Assembly: GCA_019671135.1 (NCBI GenBank)
Contig: JAHRHY010000027.1
Span: forward strand, 244,001 to 308,000
Source of the DNA: Linnemannia hyalina
Lineage: Eukaryota; Mortierellomycota; Mortierellomycetes; Mortierellales; Mortierellaceae
Length of the DNA: 64,000 bases
Direction of reading: 5' to 3'
Positions 11,939-24,304 of the stretch are shown one piece after another. A program made the translations under genes and the position numbers. The notes below the pieces were generated by a model, which saw only the letters and a program-made list of their open reading frames with translations, was not told where the DNA came from and searched no databases. The stretch's first letter is position 1. Each line of letters opens with the position of its first letter.

Positions 11939-12572
11939 ATCGCCCCTCTTCTACGAGACGATGGGTACTCACAGCCTCGACAAATTCGACCCCTACCCAT
12001 CGATCTCCCTCCACGGCACCGGCCACTGCGGACGTGTCTCCAGGCGAATTATCGATACCGAATTGACCAACATCGATGCCAGCAACTGGTGCGGCGGAGC
12101 CTGCGCGACTCAAGGGATCTTGAACCATGGTCATCTGCTAACCTACAGCAGAAAAGGTAATAATCGCACTGCACTTCCAACTGAGAGTTTCTCGACTGGA
12201 GCCTCCATAAAATTCTTTGCAGTTCATCGAGTTTGTTCAACTTGCCACTGAATCGATGAACTCTTAGGCCATTTTTTTCCTCCAAACTGGACTACGGCAC
12301 GCAGCTGTGCTTTGAGAAAATCCAGGTTTTCGATGTCGTCCATACTCCTCGTTAAGGCTCGATACACCATCAAGCCAAACGCTGACATCTGCTCTGTCCA
12401 GAACGAAACGGTAGGTAAACAAAAACCATGATACTGATGTGCCCACATCTACTTCTCCTTGCGATCTTTCTTCCTCTGAAATGTAACGTGCGCAAACTCA
12501 TCCTCTTTGTTGTTATTGGTGATTAGATAGGACATCCTGCCTTGCTTCTTGGCTGTCATTCGCAACCCCTAG
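11939..12572 (+). pseudogene. ART array A, copy A1 (5'-truncated PARP-like ART)
   Basis: PARP-like ADP-ribosyltransferase copy lacking its first exon half. Homology to copy B2 begins at about 11939 (YET-GTHS) and the upstream 40 residues are replaced by unrelated DNA. From 11961 the frame stays open: exons to 12156, 12268-12410 and 12531-12572, same exon lengths (143 and 42) as B2. Motifs: SLHGTGHCGR, NWCGGACATQGIL, GHFFPPNW and the terminal DILPCFLAVIR. The second Cys of the HCxC pair is Arg here. A 126-residue product starting at the internal ATG 11961 is possible, but it would lack the N-terminal helix and strand of the fold. An AATAAA-like signal lies near 12660. Confidence 0.6.
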
Positions 12573-12960
12573 ACAATTCGTCTTGGGCGCCTATGGGTAA
12601 AATGACGCCATGGTATGCCTTCATGCTAGCTTCCTCCCTTCACTTTGTCTCGTTTTGTCAATAAAAAAAACACAGGTCCACGCTGCGACTGGCATTCTCA
12701 CACTTAAAGAAATGGCGAGGAATGGGAGAAGCGATAACCTCGTTATGGAAGCCTGATCCCATCGAGAGGCTAACTGAGAGTTCGCATTAATCAAATCATG
12801 ACTGTTCTGCGCCTCCAGAAACGTTGGGAACTTGGGAAGGAAGGAAGCAGCATCATTTGCATTTTCCCCTTCCCCCTCTTCTCTCTTTCCTTCTCCTTTT
12901 CCTTCTCCTTCTCCCATCCCAACTATCCCTCTGGCCACCAAGCCAACACTGCAAGTCACT
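12573..12960 (+). promoter_or_regulatory. ART array A spacer and 5' flank of copy A2
   Basis: About 390 bases between copies A1 and A2. They are nearly identical, by eye around 90 percent, to the reverse complement of 43860-44154 in array B, including the GGCGCCTATGGGTAAAATGACGC and GATCCCATCGAGAGGCTAAC tracts. This shows that intergenic DNA was duplicated along with the genes. A pyrimidine-rich CTTCTCC tract precedes the ATG at 12961, as it does for copies A4 and B2. Confidence 0.6.
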
Positions 12961-13780
12961 ATGAGTCTGAAAAGTCAGCACCTCAAGCCCCGGCATCCAT
13001 CTCTGCCAACTTTATTAAGTACCAGACAATCTTCGATGCCGACATGCTGGCCTATATGTACAAGGTTGTCTACAAACCCAACCGCACTTACACCCTTGAC
13101 CAGTTCAATGGTTTCCCATCGTTTTACTTTCGCAGTACTGGCCATAGCGGATGTCTCCTTAAGTGGGGAGTTGACACTGGGCCGACCAGGATCAACTGGA
13201 ACGATGGGGTGTGAAGTGGCATGGTGCGCGGCGCAGGGGATCCTGAACTATGGGTACCTGCGAGTATATAGTGGAAGAGGTGATTGTTGGAATGAAACAT
13301 TGACATCACCAAGCGCCTGATTCCGAGCGGCTTCCTTCAAGACCAGGAGTCCACAAGGTAAAAATATTCTCTTTTCGACTCTACTCAAAATTGCTTTGTT
13401 ATTCCTGTTTGACCAGACTTTGGTTCTCACACTGTGCTTCGCTGGGGATTGTTGAGTACAGGCCACTTTTTCTCACTTGATGAGGAGACCGCTTGAGAAA
13501 TGGCAAGTGGCAAGACTTTTAGGGCAGACCCGGAATCACCCTTCCTGAGCATCTTTGTTTGTATCGCCAGGAACCCTCAATACGAAGTTATCTATCCTTT
13601 TGACGACTACTATTCTGTCCAGAACGACGACGTAAGTTGGTACATTTCGCGTTTGCTCCTACACATCGCAATATCATGTTCAATCATTCTGAAAAACACA
13701 TCATCGTGTTTCTTGTCTCTCGGTATTCCTTCCGATGATAGGACATCTTGCCTGTCTACATCGCCATCGTGCGCAAGTAG
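12961..13780 (+). pseudogene. ART array A, chimeric pseudogene A2/A3
   Basis: The 5' part (12961-13278) is a B2-like first exon beginning MSLKSQHLKP. It carries a one-base deletion soon after (CCCC-GGC near 12992) and a second frame change near 13205-13225, just before the CAAQGIL segment. Past its intron donor at 13279 the sequence switches to a B1-like copy: PSGFLQDQ, then an intron, then STGHFFSLDEETA. There TGA at 13494-13496 replaces the Arg codon of B1. The last exon still encodes DILPVYIAIVRK and a stop at 13778-13780. The copy is a fusion of two paralogues across an intron and is clearly disabled. Confidence 0.7.
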
Positions 13781-14230
13781 AAATGAGGCAGCGTTGCTCC
13801 TTGTCCTCTACACCAGGATGGTCAAAGGATGCCTCCTCAGCGCAATCTTTTTCTTGCCTTGTACTCGTTACTCTTTCACATCACCATCACTGGTCATTTC
13901 GGCCAAGCCTTTTTTTCCTTTTTGCACAAGAGTAGTGATGTCAGGTTGTTCAATAAAACACTGTCGCACTGTCACCATAAGCAATGCTGTGGTTGACAGT
14001 TCCCACAATGATGCCAAGGTCAAAAGAAGTAGTGATAACCTCGCGGCAGATGCTTGATTTCATCAAATGGAGTGCTGTGAGCTCAGGTTCCAATGTGAGA
14101 TCATCAGCGGGTTGTGGAAAGTGAGCGGGAATAATATTATTATATCTCGTTTTCTTCCTCTTCTCCTCTCTTTCTTTTCCTTCTCCCCACCCCCAACCAC
14201 CCCTCTGAGAACCGGTACAACATAACCACC

Positions 14231-14345
14231 ATGAGCCTAAAAGGTCAGCACCTCGAGCCCCTGGCGCCGACCTCTTCCGAGCTTCTACAGTATCAAGCTG
14301 TCTTTGGTCCCTACAGGCTGTTGAAGCTCTACAAGATCGAGTTTC
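14231..14345 (+). pseudogene. ART array A, copy A4 (first-exon fragment)
   Basis: Begins MSLKGQHLEPLAP and is almost identical to the start of copy B2 through LLKLYKI, then homology stops abruptly at about 14340 in unrelated sequence. The 450 bases upstream (13781-14230) match the B1-B2 spacer of array B, including the TTGTTCAATAAAACAC polyadenylation-like site. The copy lacks the donor loop and catalytic strands, so it cannot encode a complete ART. Confidence 0.65.
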
Positions 14346-14831
14346 GAGGTGGCAAGGTAACTTATCTATCGCACTATCCCATCCAAGATTCACCTTACTT
14401 CACCAGTTGCCATATGAACCTTCGCTCCCTTATGTGACACTAAAGAAGAATGTTTATTGGAGTTCTTTGTTTTGGAGTTGTTGAGCAGGAAGGGGAAGGA
14501 GGACATCAAAATGCACGTTGTAATAGCAATGCCGTGACGAACGAAAAGAAAAAAAAATGCAGAACAAAAAGAAACTAGTGCTGATATGTGGTCATTAACA
14601 CTGACAGAACTGAAGAAAGCGGCATATTTGTATGTACAGATTGAGCCACCTCAACAGGGAAGGGAAAAAGAAAGCGAATGGGTATCAAAAAAAGAAGGGG
14701 AAGGCAGCGTAAATGGAAGCATTATGTACAAGATAGGTGGGAGAGAATAAAAATGGAAGGCATTATACAACAACCCCGAACTCCAAACAAAAAAAAGGGC
14801 GTAAACCATACACCTCAACTCACTCTCGAGT
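14346..14831. other. Region between ART array A and the RasGEF 3' end
   Basis: No gene seen. Probably includes the RasGEF 3' untranslated region; A-rich tracts at 14550 and 14680 would be T-rich on the transcribed strand. Confidence 0.4.
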
Positions 14832-17800
14832 TCAGAAAAAGTTGAACTTGCTCAGGCTTCTCGAGTGATGCAGCTTTCCGGGCTCAGCACCCACAGACTT
14901 TGTGTACATCTCCTCATCATCCAAAACATGAGTATCTGTGATGGCTCGGGAGATGAAGGGGTCTGGCTGGATCATGTAGGGCTCAATCTGGAAGTGCATC
15001 ACCGTCGAGATCACCTCCGTCAACAGACAAAATTTTTGCCAGTGGATCGACCCATCCTGACGGAAATCCCTGTTGCCCTCACTAATCGACAACAAGTCTC
15101 CCAAATGAACGCCGCTATCAAAGGAACAAAACAAAACAATAATTAGTTAGTCAATTCTCTCAGCACTTACCAATGAATGTGTTTCGATCGAGCGAGAAGA
15201 GAACGAAAACTTACAGGTAGGGAATGCATGGCAGCTTCTGGGCTTTGAGGGCAGCGCGGTATTCAAAAAAACTACGCTCAGAACTCATCAGGCGCTCGAG
15301 ATCCTTGAATGTGGACCAGATCTCCTTACCCCGCAGCAGCTCGCGTGTCTGCATCAAGCGATGAATCGACGATGTGTTCATCGCCCCAATAATCGCCATG
15401 GTCGTGTTGAAGTTTCCCATGTCGCGTAGTAGCTAATGCACCACAAGTGATGTAAAAACGGAAGCCGTTAGATAACGGTAAACAAGTTTGACTACAACCA
15501 AACAGAGTAAATATATATGGTGTGTGGAGGACAATATATTACCTTGGCAACGGAGATGAACTTTTCCATCATCTTGGCCCTGTTCTTGACCTTGGCCTGC
15601 GACAAAATCATGGTACCGACCCAAGACGATATAAAGTTAAAATGGGCGATGCATGCTTGGAACGCTGCCGATCCCTTGCTTGTCTTCCAGACCTGGCGCA
15701 GCATGTCTCTTGGCTATATATCGACCGGTAACAGAGAACAGACACGTCAGTAAATGTTCACAAAAAGCCGCCATATCCTAACATCAACGCGGAAAGTGGT
15801 GTTACCTTGAGCTTTCGGAAGAGTAAAAACTCGATGCAAGTAAGCTGTGCAGCAATAGCTCCTTCAGGGATTTCAAGAAACGACATGTTCATCGCCAAAT
15901 AATCCACAGGAGGTGAGGGCAATGGGTTCGCCTTTCCTTGAAGTGGGTGAACACCACCAGCACCAACAGGCTCGTCCACCGTGTCCTTGAACACAAGAGC
16001 TGCATTCGATCCAGTGCTAACCATTCCTTGGTGTAACGGAGGCACGGGCGATATGTTTCTCTGCTGCTGTTGTTGTTGTTGCTGTTGAACCTTTTGACGA
16101 TACGCCTGGCTGCTGCTACGCTTGTTGATGAACGGAATCGGAGTCATAGGCTGAAGCTGAAGAGGGGTCATGTATCCTTCTGCAAAGCTGCCAGAAGCTC
16201 CAAGACCCAAAAGATTGCTGGGGGTGTGACACTGACTGGACGACACGGACGAAGCCGAGCCTCGACGATTGGCGACAAAGGCTTCCATGCCACAGGGGGA
16301 GCTGTTATGATGCGCAAGAGATCCAGTACTTGAGCGACGGTCGCGAGGTAACGGAGTGAAAGACGGAGCCTGAAGGCGACTGGTGTTGTTTCCGACGTTC
16401 ACGCCAGTGTTGGCTCCAATGCTGACAGCGCCAACACTGCTGGACGAGAAGGGCACAGCAAGACTCTCCGTTGTCAACGAGACTTTGGCATCTGGGGCAG
16501 CTTCATCCTCGTCAAAGAGACCCCACTCCCTGTCCTCATCCATGTCCTGCTCAGAGTGGGTAGCTGCGGTATCATAGAATCCGGAATCGTAATCTTCATC
16601 CGAGATCGATCCGTTGAGAATGGGTCCTGAAAACGACGAGCTCCTTGAATCGGGGTTGTGGTCAGCCTGGGGCCAGCGCCATGTATTGAAGTAGTGGATT
16701 GAGGAGAGCGGTAACAGCTCTGAATAGATCTCGCTCAGGCATGGGAAGAGAGCGACACGCTCCCTAAGGAAGGAGGCGACACGCTGTCTTGTCTGACGGT
16801 GGATCAAGTCATTAGGGTGGTTTTTGAGCCAGTAGTACAGACATGCGCAAATCCTACGGGCAAAAATCAGTGCATATTTTTTTTCGGTTAATTGTCGCTG
16901 TCATCTCTCTCGCCTTCCTGGTTTTTGTGTCTTCGGGAATATACGGATTTGTTTGCATTCTTCATGTTGCATGCCAATGAATACGAGCAAATGCAGAGCG
17001 GTTTAACAAGGTAGAAAAAAGGATGGACAGCAAGGCGGGTGACATATGGCAGATGACATACCTGAGGCGGGTGTTCTTGGATTCTTCATCGTCGTCATCG
17101 ACAAACTCGCCCAACTCCTCGAATCGTTCGATGAACATTTCCAAAAGTTCGCGGGGTCGAAGGAATTTCCGGTAAATCATGAGAAAGACTTTGGTGCGGG
17201 TGATTTGCTCTATTAATAAATAAGACAAAGTAACATGTTGACCATCCGTTTGAAAGGAAAAGATGTTCAGGGGAGGACCACGCATGCACGACCAAGGACG
17301 CACGAGCAAGGCAGAGTGTCAAGAAAGGGAATGAAAAATGAACGATGCGTTGTATGAATTGCACGAAAAAAAAGGAAAGGCGCATTTCAAGGGGTAAGCG
17401 ACAGCCATGAGAGCCAACAGGCGAGGGCAGTAACAGACAAGAGAGACGGGCAGAGAGAGAAATGAAAAGAAAAAGAAATGAAGGGGTTAGTTCGTGCAAA
17501 GAGATGAGCAAAGCGGGGGCGATAGACGATTAAGCCGCCACCGCGGCTGATGATTGCCAAAAGAAAATGTTGTGTTGTTGGTGGTGTTGTTGTAGTAAGA
17601 GCAGGCCCCCTTCATTCCATCGCTACCCAAAAGGAGAGATGAAGCACCACGACCATTTAAAGACAAACAAAAGAGGGGGCGACAGAGAGAGAGAGACAAT
17701 GAGGGAGAGAGGCGCAGGAAAAGGGTTGAACCATAACCACGTCTTTGTGGCCAAACTCAATTCATTCTAGCACTCAGGGAAGATGATGGTGGAATGAGAG

Positions 17801-20800
17801 ACTTAGAGAATGAGAGAGAAAGAGAGGGAGAAGAGCAATTATGCAAACATCCACCACCCGATCAAGGGCGATATGTGGTCTCGCTTTTTTTTTTTTTTTT
17901 TAATCGGTACCACACCTTGCATGTGCATTACATTGCGCCCACTTCCTTCAAGGCATGAGAGGACATTGTTCAGTGATGGGTAGTAGTATACTGGTAGTAG
18001 TATAGTAGCATATAAGTGTGGCAAGGTGCATAGGGAAGGGGAGAGGGGGAAGAGGGGCAGTCGGACTTACCAAAGGTATTGATGTAATCAGGGATGGTGA
18101 GCTGGTCGACAAGGACATCCAGAGTTACTCCTGGGACAGAGTCACTGTTGGACAACGACGAGGCCGTTGATAAAAAGATAGACATTGAGTTTGATGAGCG
18201 GGGTTGCACGCATGAATGTAGTAATATATTAAAAGCGCAATAAAAATACGAAAATGAGGGTTAGTCAGTTATTCAGTCAGTCAGTTAGGACAATAGACAA
18301 AGAGGCAAGGCCAACGGAGGATTACAAGCAAGGGTCGTGGCCATGTTGCAACAAGGGCAGTCAGACAGCATTAATGCTAATGTCAATGTCAATGTAATGT
18401 CCAAGGGGCACAACAGTAGGGGGCGGAAGGGGCAGGGGAAGGGTGTACATAACATAGGGTGTGTGTTTGCTTGAATGGAATACAAAGAGCCGAATCCAAC
18501 AAAGAGCGCGCGCGTTCAGAGCCGACCAATGGCGTTTCATGATTTGCATATATATCCCAGACACAACACATATCTCAATGGCAATGCAAATGCATCGGTG
18601 GCATCGATGGGTAGGGGATTCAAAGAAGGGGAGGGGCGTGTAACAACAACTTCCCATTGAAACCTTTGACAGATCAGGAGGAGTGTACAAAGAAGGAAAG
18701 AAGGAGAAGCAAGGGTAGTAAAACTTACACTGAATCCTTGGAACTGCGACGAGAGCCACCCAGAAACCCAGAGTCAGAGTTGAAGGAAGAACTCATAGGT
18801 GAGACTGGGGCCATCAACGAACGGCTGCTGTTGGCAATCGGCAGGGCTGAGCTAGCCTTGCCTGGAAGACTCAACTCCAACCCTTGGACGCTGGCCTCGA
18901 ATGAGAGACCCGATGCACCATGGGGATGAGCAAAAGGGTGATGTGAATGTGCATGTGCATGAGGGTGAGGCTGGCAGGTCGCCATGCCACCGCCAGTACT
19001 GGTTGATGTTCCGTGTAAGCCGAGTGGTGCTGCGTTTGTTGCGTGTGAGTGGAGGGTGGGTGAAGAGACGCCCATGGTCGATACTACGGAGGTGGTGGAT
19101 GATAGAGAAGAGGAGTGAATAGGTGTAGAGGTGGGAGGAAGAGAGTGCGAGTGCGAGTGAGAATAAGAAGAGAAGGAAGGAGAGGAGGAAGAGGAGGAAG
19201 AGGAAGAAGAGGAATCTCGGGAATCGTCAGAGTAGGGAAGGTGTGGATGGTGTGGGTGGTTTTGGTTGATGGTGGAGGAAGTGGTAGTGGTGGAGGAGGA
19301 ATGAAAGGAGGAGCCGAGAGGCAAGGAAGGGAAGAGGGGAAGAGGAGGGAGCATGGACGAGGATGAGGTCGAAGACGAAGAAGACGTAGAGGCGGTGGAG
19401 GTTGTGGTTGAGGAAGGAGGGAAAAATGCGGACGAGGAAGGTAAAGAAGGAGACGAAGCAGGGAAAAAGGACGAAGAGGAAGAAGAGGTAGTGGGACTCG
19501 GTCTTCGATCTGTTGTTGTTGTACTTGTCGATGTACCTTTTGTTGTTCCAGTGGCAATTGTGGGTGGTATTGTTGTTGTTGTAGTTGATTTTGTGGCGGT
19601 TGAAGACAAGGACAAGGATAATGAAGAAGAAGAGGAAGAGGACGAGGGTGAAGGTGAGTCCGGTTTGGCTGTGATGGCTGTGATTGGGGCCTGAGACGGA
19701 TAGAGCCCGGGAGCCAGAAGTAGTGCCTGGTGCTTCTCGACTGGACATGTCTCAGATCCAGGATGATTTCTAGTTCCAGGAATAGATAAGGTCTCTGAAC
19801 TAGGAGTACCTCCACTTGACAACGACGACATCATCGCCAACGACGAGAATGAAGGCGATGACATAGGAAAGAGGCGTGTGCACGATGCCGATCGCGTCTG
19901 GCGAGTGATAGGACTCCCCATTTCATTCATCGACGTGTTGTCGGGAGCCAGGAAGGATCTGCTCCCTGGCTCAGCAAATGACGCACGGTGTGCCATCACG
20001 GTTCCTGAGGCAGGGGGAGTCGATCGAAGTGTATCCCCAGTCGGTGTCGTTGTTGTTGTCAACGAAGAGAAACAATTGGATGAAAAGGTAGGGGAAAGCG
20101 GGTTAATGCTGCTGCATTGACCTTGACTATGGCAATGGCTGTGGCTGTGGCTGTGACTGCTCGTGCTGTGCTTGGGGCTGAAGATCGAAGAGTAGAAGGC
20201 CGTGGGGGAGAAGAAGACGGAGGATGACGGCGAGGAAGCTGTCGGCGTTGATGAGGGCGGGGATGAAGCTGAGCACGAGGATGTGAAGGAGGAACGAGAG
20301 CGTCGAGTGTGTTGCTGAGGGAGAATGGTTGCCGAGTCGGTGTGGTGACGAGAGTGATCCTTGAAGGGCGAGCCAGACAAGGATCCAGTCTGCTTCTGAG
20401 AGGAATGAGAGACCGACCCACTGTCGTCTGTGGAACCAGTCGAACCAGGTGTGTCTGAACACTGAGAAGTACTTGCTGGGGCTGGGGTCGAGGGGGAGGA
20501 GTTGGATTGAGATTGGGAACGGGAAGGAGGAGGGGAGAAACGTTTGGAGATGGCAGAGAAGGCATCCTTACTCCTTGCGCCGATACTACCAGCCCTGCTT
20601 TTTGGCTTGGTGTTGTCCTTGGCTGTCTCCTGGGCGGTTGCCTCCTTGACGTCAATGGCTTCCATGACCTCCTTGACCTCCTTGACCTCGGGCGGTTCTC
20701 GAGGGCCAAGATGGAGGTCTAGCTGAGAATCGCCCTCGAAGGAGACGAGGAGGACTTGCTGTTCGAGGGTCAAGTCGACGACCTGGGCAGGATAGGTGGC

Positions 20801-20851
20801 GCTGTCCTTGTGTGGGGGAAGGGGAGGTGACTGGTGAGGACTGTTGAGCAT
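14832..20851 (-). CDS. Ras guanine nucleotide exchange factor (RasGEF_N + CDC25 domain)
   Basis: Activates Ras-family GTPases by promoting GDP release at membranes. Exons (minus) 20851-18729, 18144-18071, 17209-17062, 16853-15806, 15713-15543, 15432-15215 and 15114-14832 join to 1354 residues. The first 708 residues are an extreme Ser/Thr/Pro-rich disordered region, encoded by one exon with runs of Ser. The RasGEF_N domain follows (LDVLVDQLTIPDYINTF, then KVFLMIYRKFLRPRELLEMF). A disordered insert with a poly-Gln run (KVQQQQQ) separates it from the CDC25 core: AAQLTCIEFLLFRKL, NFNTTMAIIGAMNTSSIHRL and PCIPYLGVHLGDLLSISEGN correspond to conserved regions 1-3. No SH3 or kinase domain is seen. 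The specific GTPase is unknown. Confidence 0.88.
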
Positions 20852-23800
20852 CGCTATGGTCGTGGTCGTATCTGTCGGCCTCCTGTGGGTGGGACTGGTG
20901 GTGGTGCTGAGACCCTAGCGCGAGTCCGATGGGGTCTCGACAGACAACTAGGGGGAGGCGAGATAGAGACAGAGCTCGACGACGACGCGCGCGATAGGTG
21001 GCGTCGGAGAAGAAACGATGGGCGAAGGTTGTTTGGGCGAAGGAGGAGTTGTGCTGAGAAGGGAGGGAGAGAGGAAGGTGGGTTTTAGTGAGAAAGGGTG
21101 GTACAAGAGGAAAGATATGTGTTCAATTGAGTGAGAGTGAGAAAGAGCAGCGCGTTTGTGAGGTTGTGGTTGTATAGATCGCGTTCTTTCGTTTTACTTG
21201 TCGAGAATGAATGGATGATAACGATTTCTCTGCTCTCTTTACAACAATTGACAACGAGTATTGCTCAAACAAGGTAAGAGAGAAAGATGATATAAAATAA
21301 AAGAGGGAGCTTATAAAAAAAAAAGCAAAATGAGAGAAGAAAGAAATGAGAGTGAAAGAGAAAGAAGGACGCGTCCTTATTGTTGTTGTTGTTGTTGTTT
21401 CCTCAGTGGCCCCCGCTAAAAATACAAATGGCTATGGCACAGTCTTTTTTTTTTCTTGTCAGCCTCCTTATTTTTGGGGAAAAGGACAGGGAAGGAGCGT
21501 GACAGGGAACAGCGAAGAAGCAGGCGAGTTGGCGAACGAGAGTAGGACAGTGAGGTGGTCAGGTCAGGGAGAAGGGAGACAGAGGGAGAAGGCAAGGGAG
21601 CGGGAAGAAGTGAATGGGAAGATTCGACAGGAAGGTATGGAGAACGAATGAATGAACAAACGCAGGGAAGAGGAAAGGTTCTTTTTTTTTACATTCAGAA
21701 TTGACTCGCGTTGTGGTGTAGGTGAATGAGGGAATGAGTAAATGAAGGTGAGCAAGAATGGGAAGTGAGAGCCACGACTTTATTTGAGAGTTGAGTGACT
21801 GAGTGTTGAAGTGCGCTTGTGTGAGGCAGGGTTGGCAATGAGGGAAGGTGAATGATCTTGAACGCAAAAAAGAAAAGGGAGTGAGATCAACTCGAGATGG
21901 TGGAGTTGAAATGAGAAGAAGAAAGAAGAAAGAAATAAAAAGGCGCCAAGAGACAAAAAATAAAAGTCGATTGGAAAAGACAACAAAAGGCGCACGGGAA
22001 CAACGCAGCGACGTCTCTTCGCCTCCATATCCCCTCCCTTCATCAACGAAGGGGCAAACGTAGCCACAGATAAAGCAATTGGTGAAGAAGAGAAGAGGCG
22101 TTTCCTTCCCTCGGACAAGATCTCACAATGCACCTCTCACTTACAATGATGAGCGATTGAATGGTTGATGATATCTGAGTGCTGCTAAAGCATATCTTGT
22201 TAGAAAGAGATGCGCAATGGGTGGAAAGGGATCTTCCTTGGGAAAAGAAGGAAAGAGCAAAAGAAGGATAAAGGACAAGGAAAGGAGGAGACAGAACTTG
22301 TAAGAAGGAAAAAAAAAATACAAACAACAACAAGAGGGAAGGGGGTGAGTGAGCAGGGGGAAGGAAAGAAAAAGGAAGGGAAGGGGGAGAGGGGACGAGG
22401 GGTATGAGAGGGGGGATGATAAAGAGAGAAGGAAGGAGAGAAAGGAGGGAGACAAAAGGGAGACACAGAGCAGAGAGGTAAGACACACTCACACACGCAC
22501 ACACAAACAAGGACGAAGAACGTCGTTAGTGGACAAGAAAACGAAAACAGAAGGAAAACAAAACGGAAGCAAGTATGAGTAAGAGAGTATTCAGTCGAGA
22601 CAATGGCAACTATGGGTAAACAAAGCGATAGAGCATCCTCAAGAGACCATTGACACACAACACCTTGGACGGATAAGATGGATGTGCCGCTATCCATCTC
22701 GTGTCTCTTACAGAGAATATAACTCAAGAGGCAGTAACAACAAGACAGCTATACCATCGGGTCAACCTGGCATGAGCGACACATACGATGCCATGCCAAA
22801 TAGCCACTTTGAACATGTCTTCTGCTCTGACTCTCTGTCCACCTTGCTTCCTATCATCTCTCTCTCTCTCCCTTCCCTTCCATTCTCCCCTCCCCTTCCT
22901 CGGTGAACGCACCGCTCGTCTTGCCGGTAACGAACAGCATCAAGATCAAGGCAGGTCTAGCGATGAATAATGGGTCACCACCCTCCCTCTTTTCTTCCTC
23001 TCTCCTCACTCTTCTGTCTTACACAAACCTCTATTTTTCTGTCTCCTCTGTAATCTGTCTTCGTTCCGTCTGTGTCCATACCTTACCCCGCAGGTGGCTC
23101 AATTGGCCTGTGCTTGCTTGCTTGACGAGGTCAAATATGTTCTTTCTCGAATAAAAGCTGAGCATAGCCTTGCTTTCTTAATTGACAATGACAACAAACA
23201 ACAGAAAATCCCCGTAACCACTCAACTATATCGATTGAGACCATGGAACAAAACAACAGAAAGCAATTATGAGATTTGGAATAAGAAGGGGACACCACTA
23301 ATGCAAGACAAAAATGTCGACGCCCCTCACTCCACTTCTCTCCGCTCATCCGCCCCTCGTTCCTTCTTCAATAGTTGGGCTAGTGCAAGAACTAACACGG
23401 TGCAAAACGAACACGGTGCAAAACGGGGGCAAAACATCGTTGGTATGGGAGCTCAGATTGGCGCCTAGTTGTTGTTGTGTTTGCTTATTGCTTTTTGTTT
23501 GTTTATTATTCCGCCTGGAACTGGCGGGCATGAAATAGGGGGAGAGGCAACACACAACAAGGCACCGTTTCGTTTGTTCATGCAAAACTATCCTTCCCTC
23601 CCCCAAAACAGACACGGACAAAAGCAACAAAAACATCCAACCCCAATACGACATCATCACAAAGAAACGATTTCATTCAAGCAAGAGATTCCCATCTCAC
23701 TCCCGCTTTTTATTTGACTGTTCTACTTCTTTCCCGGCGACTTTTCGTTTTCCATGGCAGAACAAGCAAAACTGGGGAGTGTGGGAGCATTACAGCCACG

Positions 23801-23956
23801 TTCCGTGACATGAGTGGAGAAAGTACCAAGACTGGGCACAATGCACTTTACTTCACGATTGTTGCATAAAAAAATTGAGAGGAGAGGGCAAAAGGATGGG
23901 GTGATTCGGGAGCACAGTGTGGGAAAGATAGAATCAAAAGCGAACCTTCCCCTGTT
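20852..23956. other. Long gene-poor region upstream of RasGEF
   Basis: About 3.1 kb with no convincing gene. The RasGEF promoter and leader should lie at its left end. It contains a TTG run at 21380-21400, strongly purine-rich DNA at 21300-21660 and 21860-22480 on the plus strand, an AC-rich microsatellite at 22484-22505, and C/T-rich DNA at 22850-23060. Open frames are compositional. Confidence 0.5.
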
Positions 23957-24304
23957 ATGCGTTACATAGCCATAACAAGATCAGGTGGCAAAAGTCGTCA
24001 GACCGGACGCAGGAATTCAACAAGAGATAAACGTGCTTTTCTTTCATGCAAATGCTCCTTCTTGACATCTTGCCACGCGTTGGGATTCGTTGAACTACAT
24101 GTCAAATTGTGGTCTCCTTGGGATCGCGTTTCTCATGGGGACGTGCTCTTATTGCATAGGGTAGCTTATTTGTGTCGGGACGATACAACCATTGCGAATG
24201 AGGACTGCCCTCAGTCAATAATTATTCTTCAAGGACGAAAGGAAGAGGTCCATGCATTGCTCACCACAGAGCTATCAGGTGCAACTCACGTTCCTATACC
24301 TTAG
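23957..24304 (+). CDS. Hypothetical ORF, possible gene fragment
   Basis: ORF of 115 residues with coding-like complexity in its second half (FVELHVKLWSPWDR, SHGDVLLLHRVAYL, CPQSIIILQGRK, HALLTTELSG). Alternating hydrophobic strands and a GDVLLLHRV segment look like part of a small beta-barrel such as an OB fold; that is only an impression. Possible continuation exons downstream (25080-25200, 26085-26396) do not join into a frame I can defend. It may be a lineage-specific gene or a decayed one. Confidence 0.25.
   Translation: MRYIAITRSGGKSRQTGRRNSTRDKRAFLSCKCSFLTSCHALGFVELHVKLWSPWDRVSHGDVLLLHRVAYLCRDDTTIANEDCPQSIIILQGRKEEVHALLTTELSGATHVPIP

Noticed and set aside
19084..19815. Long ORFs overlapping the RasGEF first exon
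   Set aside because: Alternate frames of the same Ser-rich coding exon. The chosen frame splices cleanly into the RasGEF domains.
22043..22727. Minus-strand ORFs of 155 and 175 residues
   Set aside because: Composition reflects a purine-rich plus strand (Ser/Leu/Phe/Pro on the minus strand) with microsatellites. No domain.
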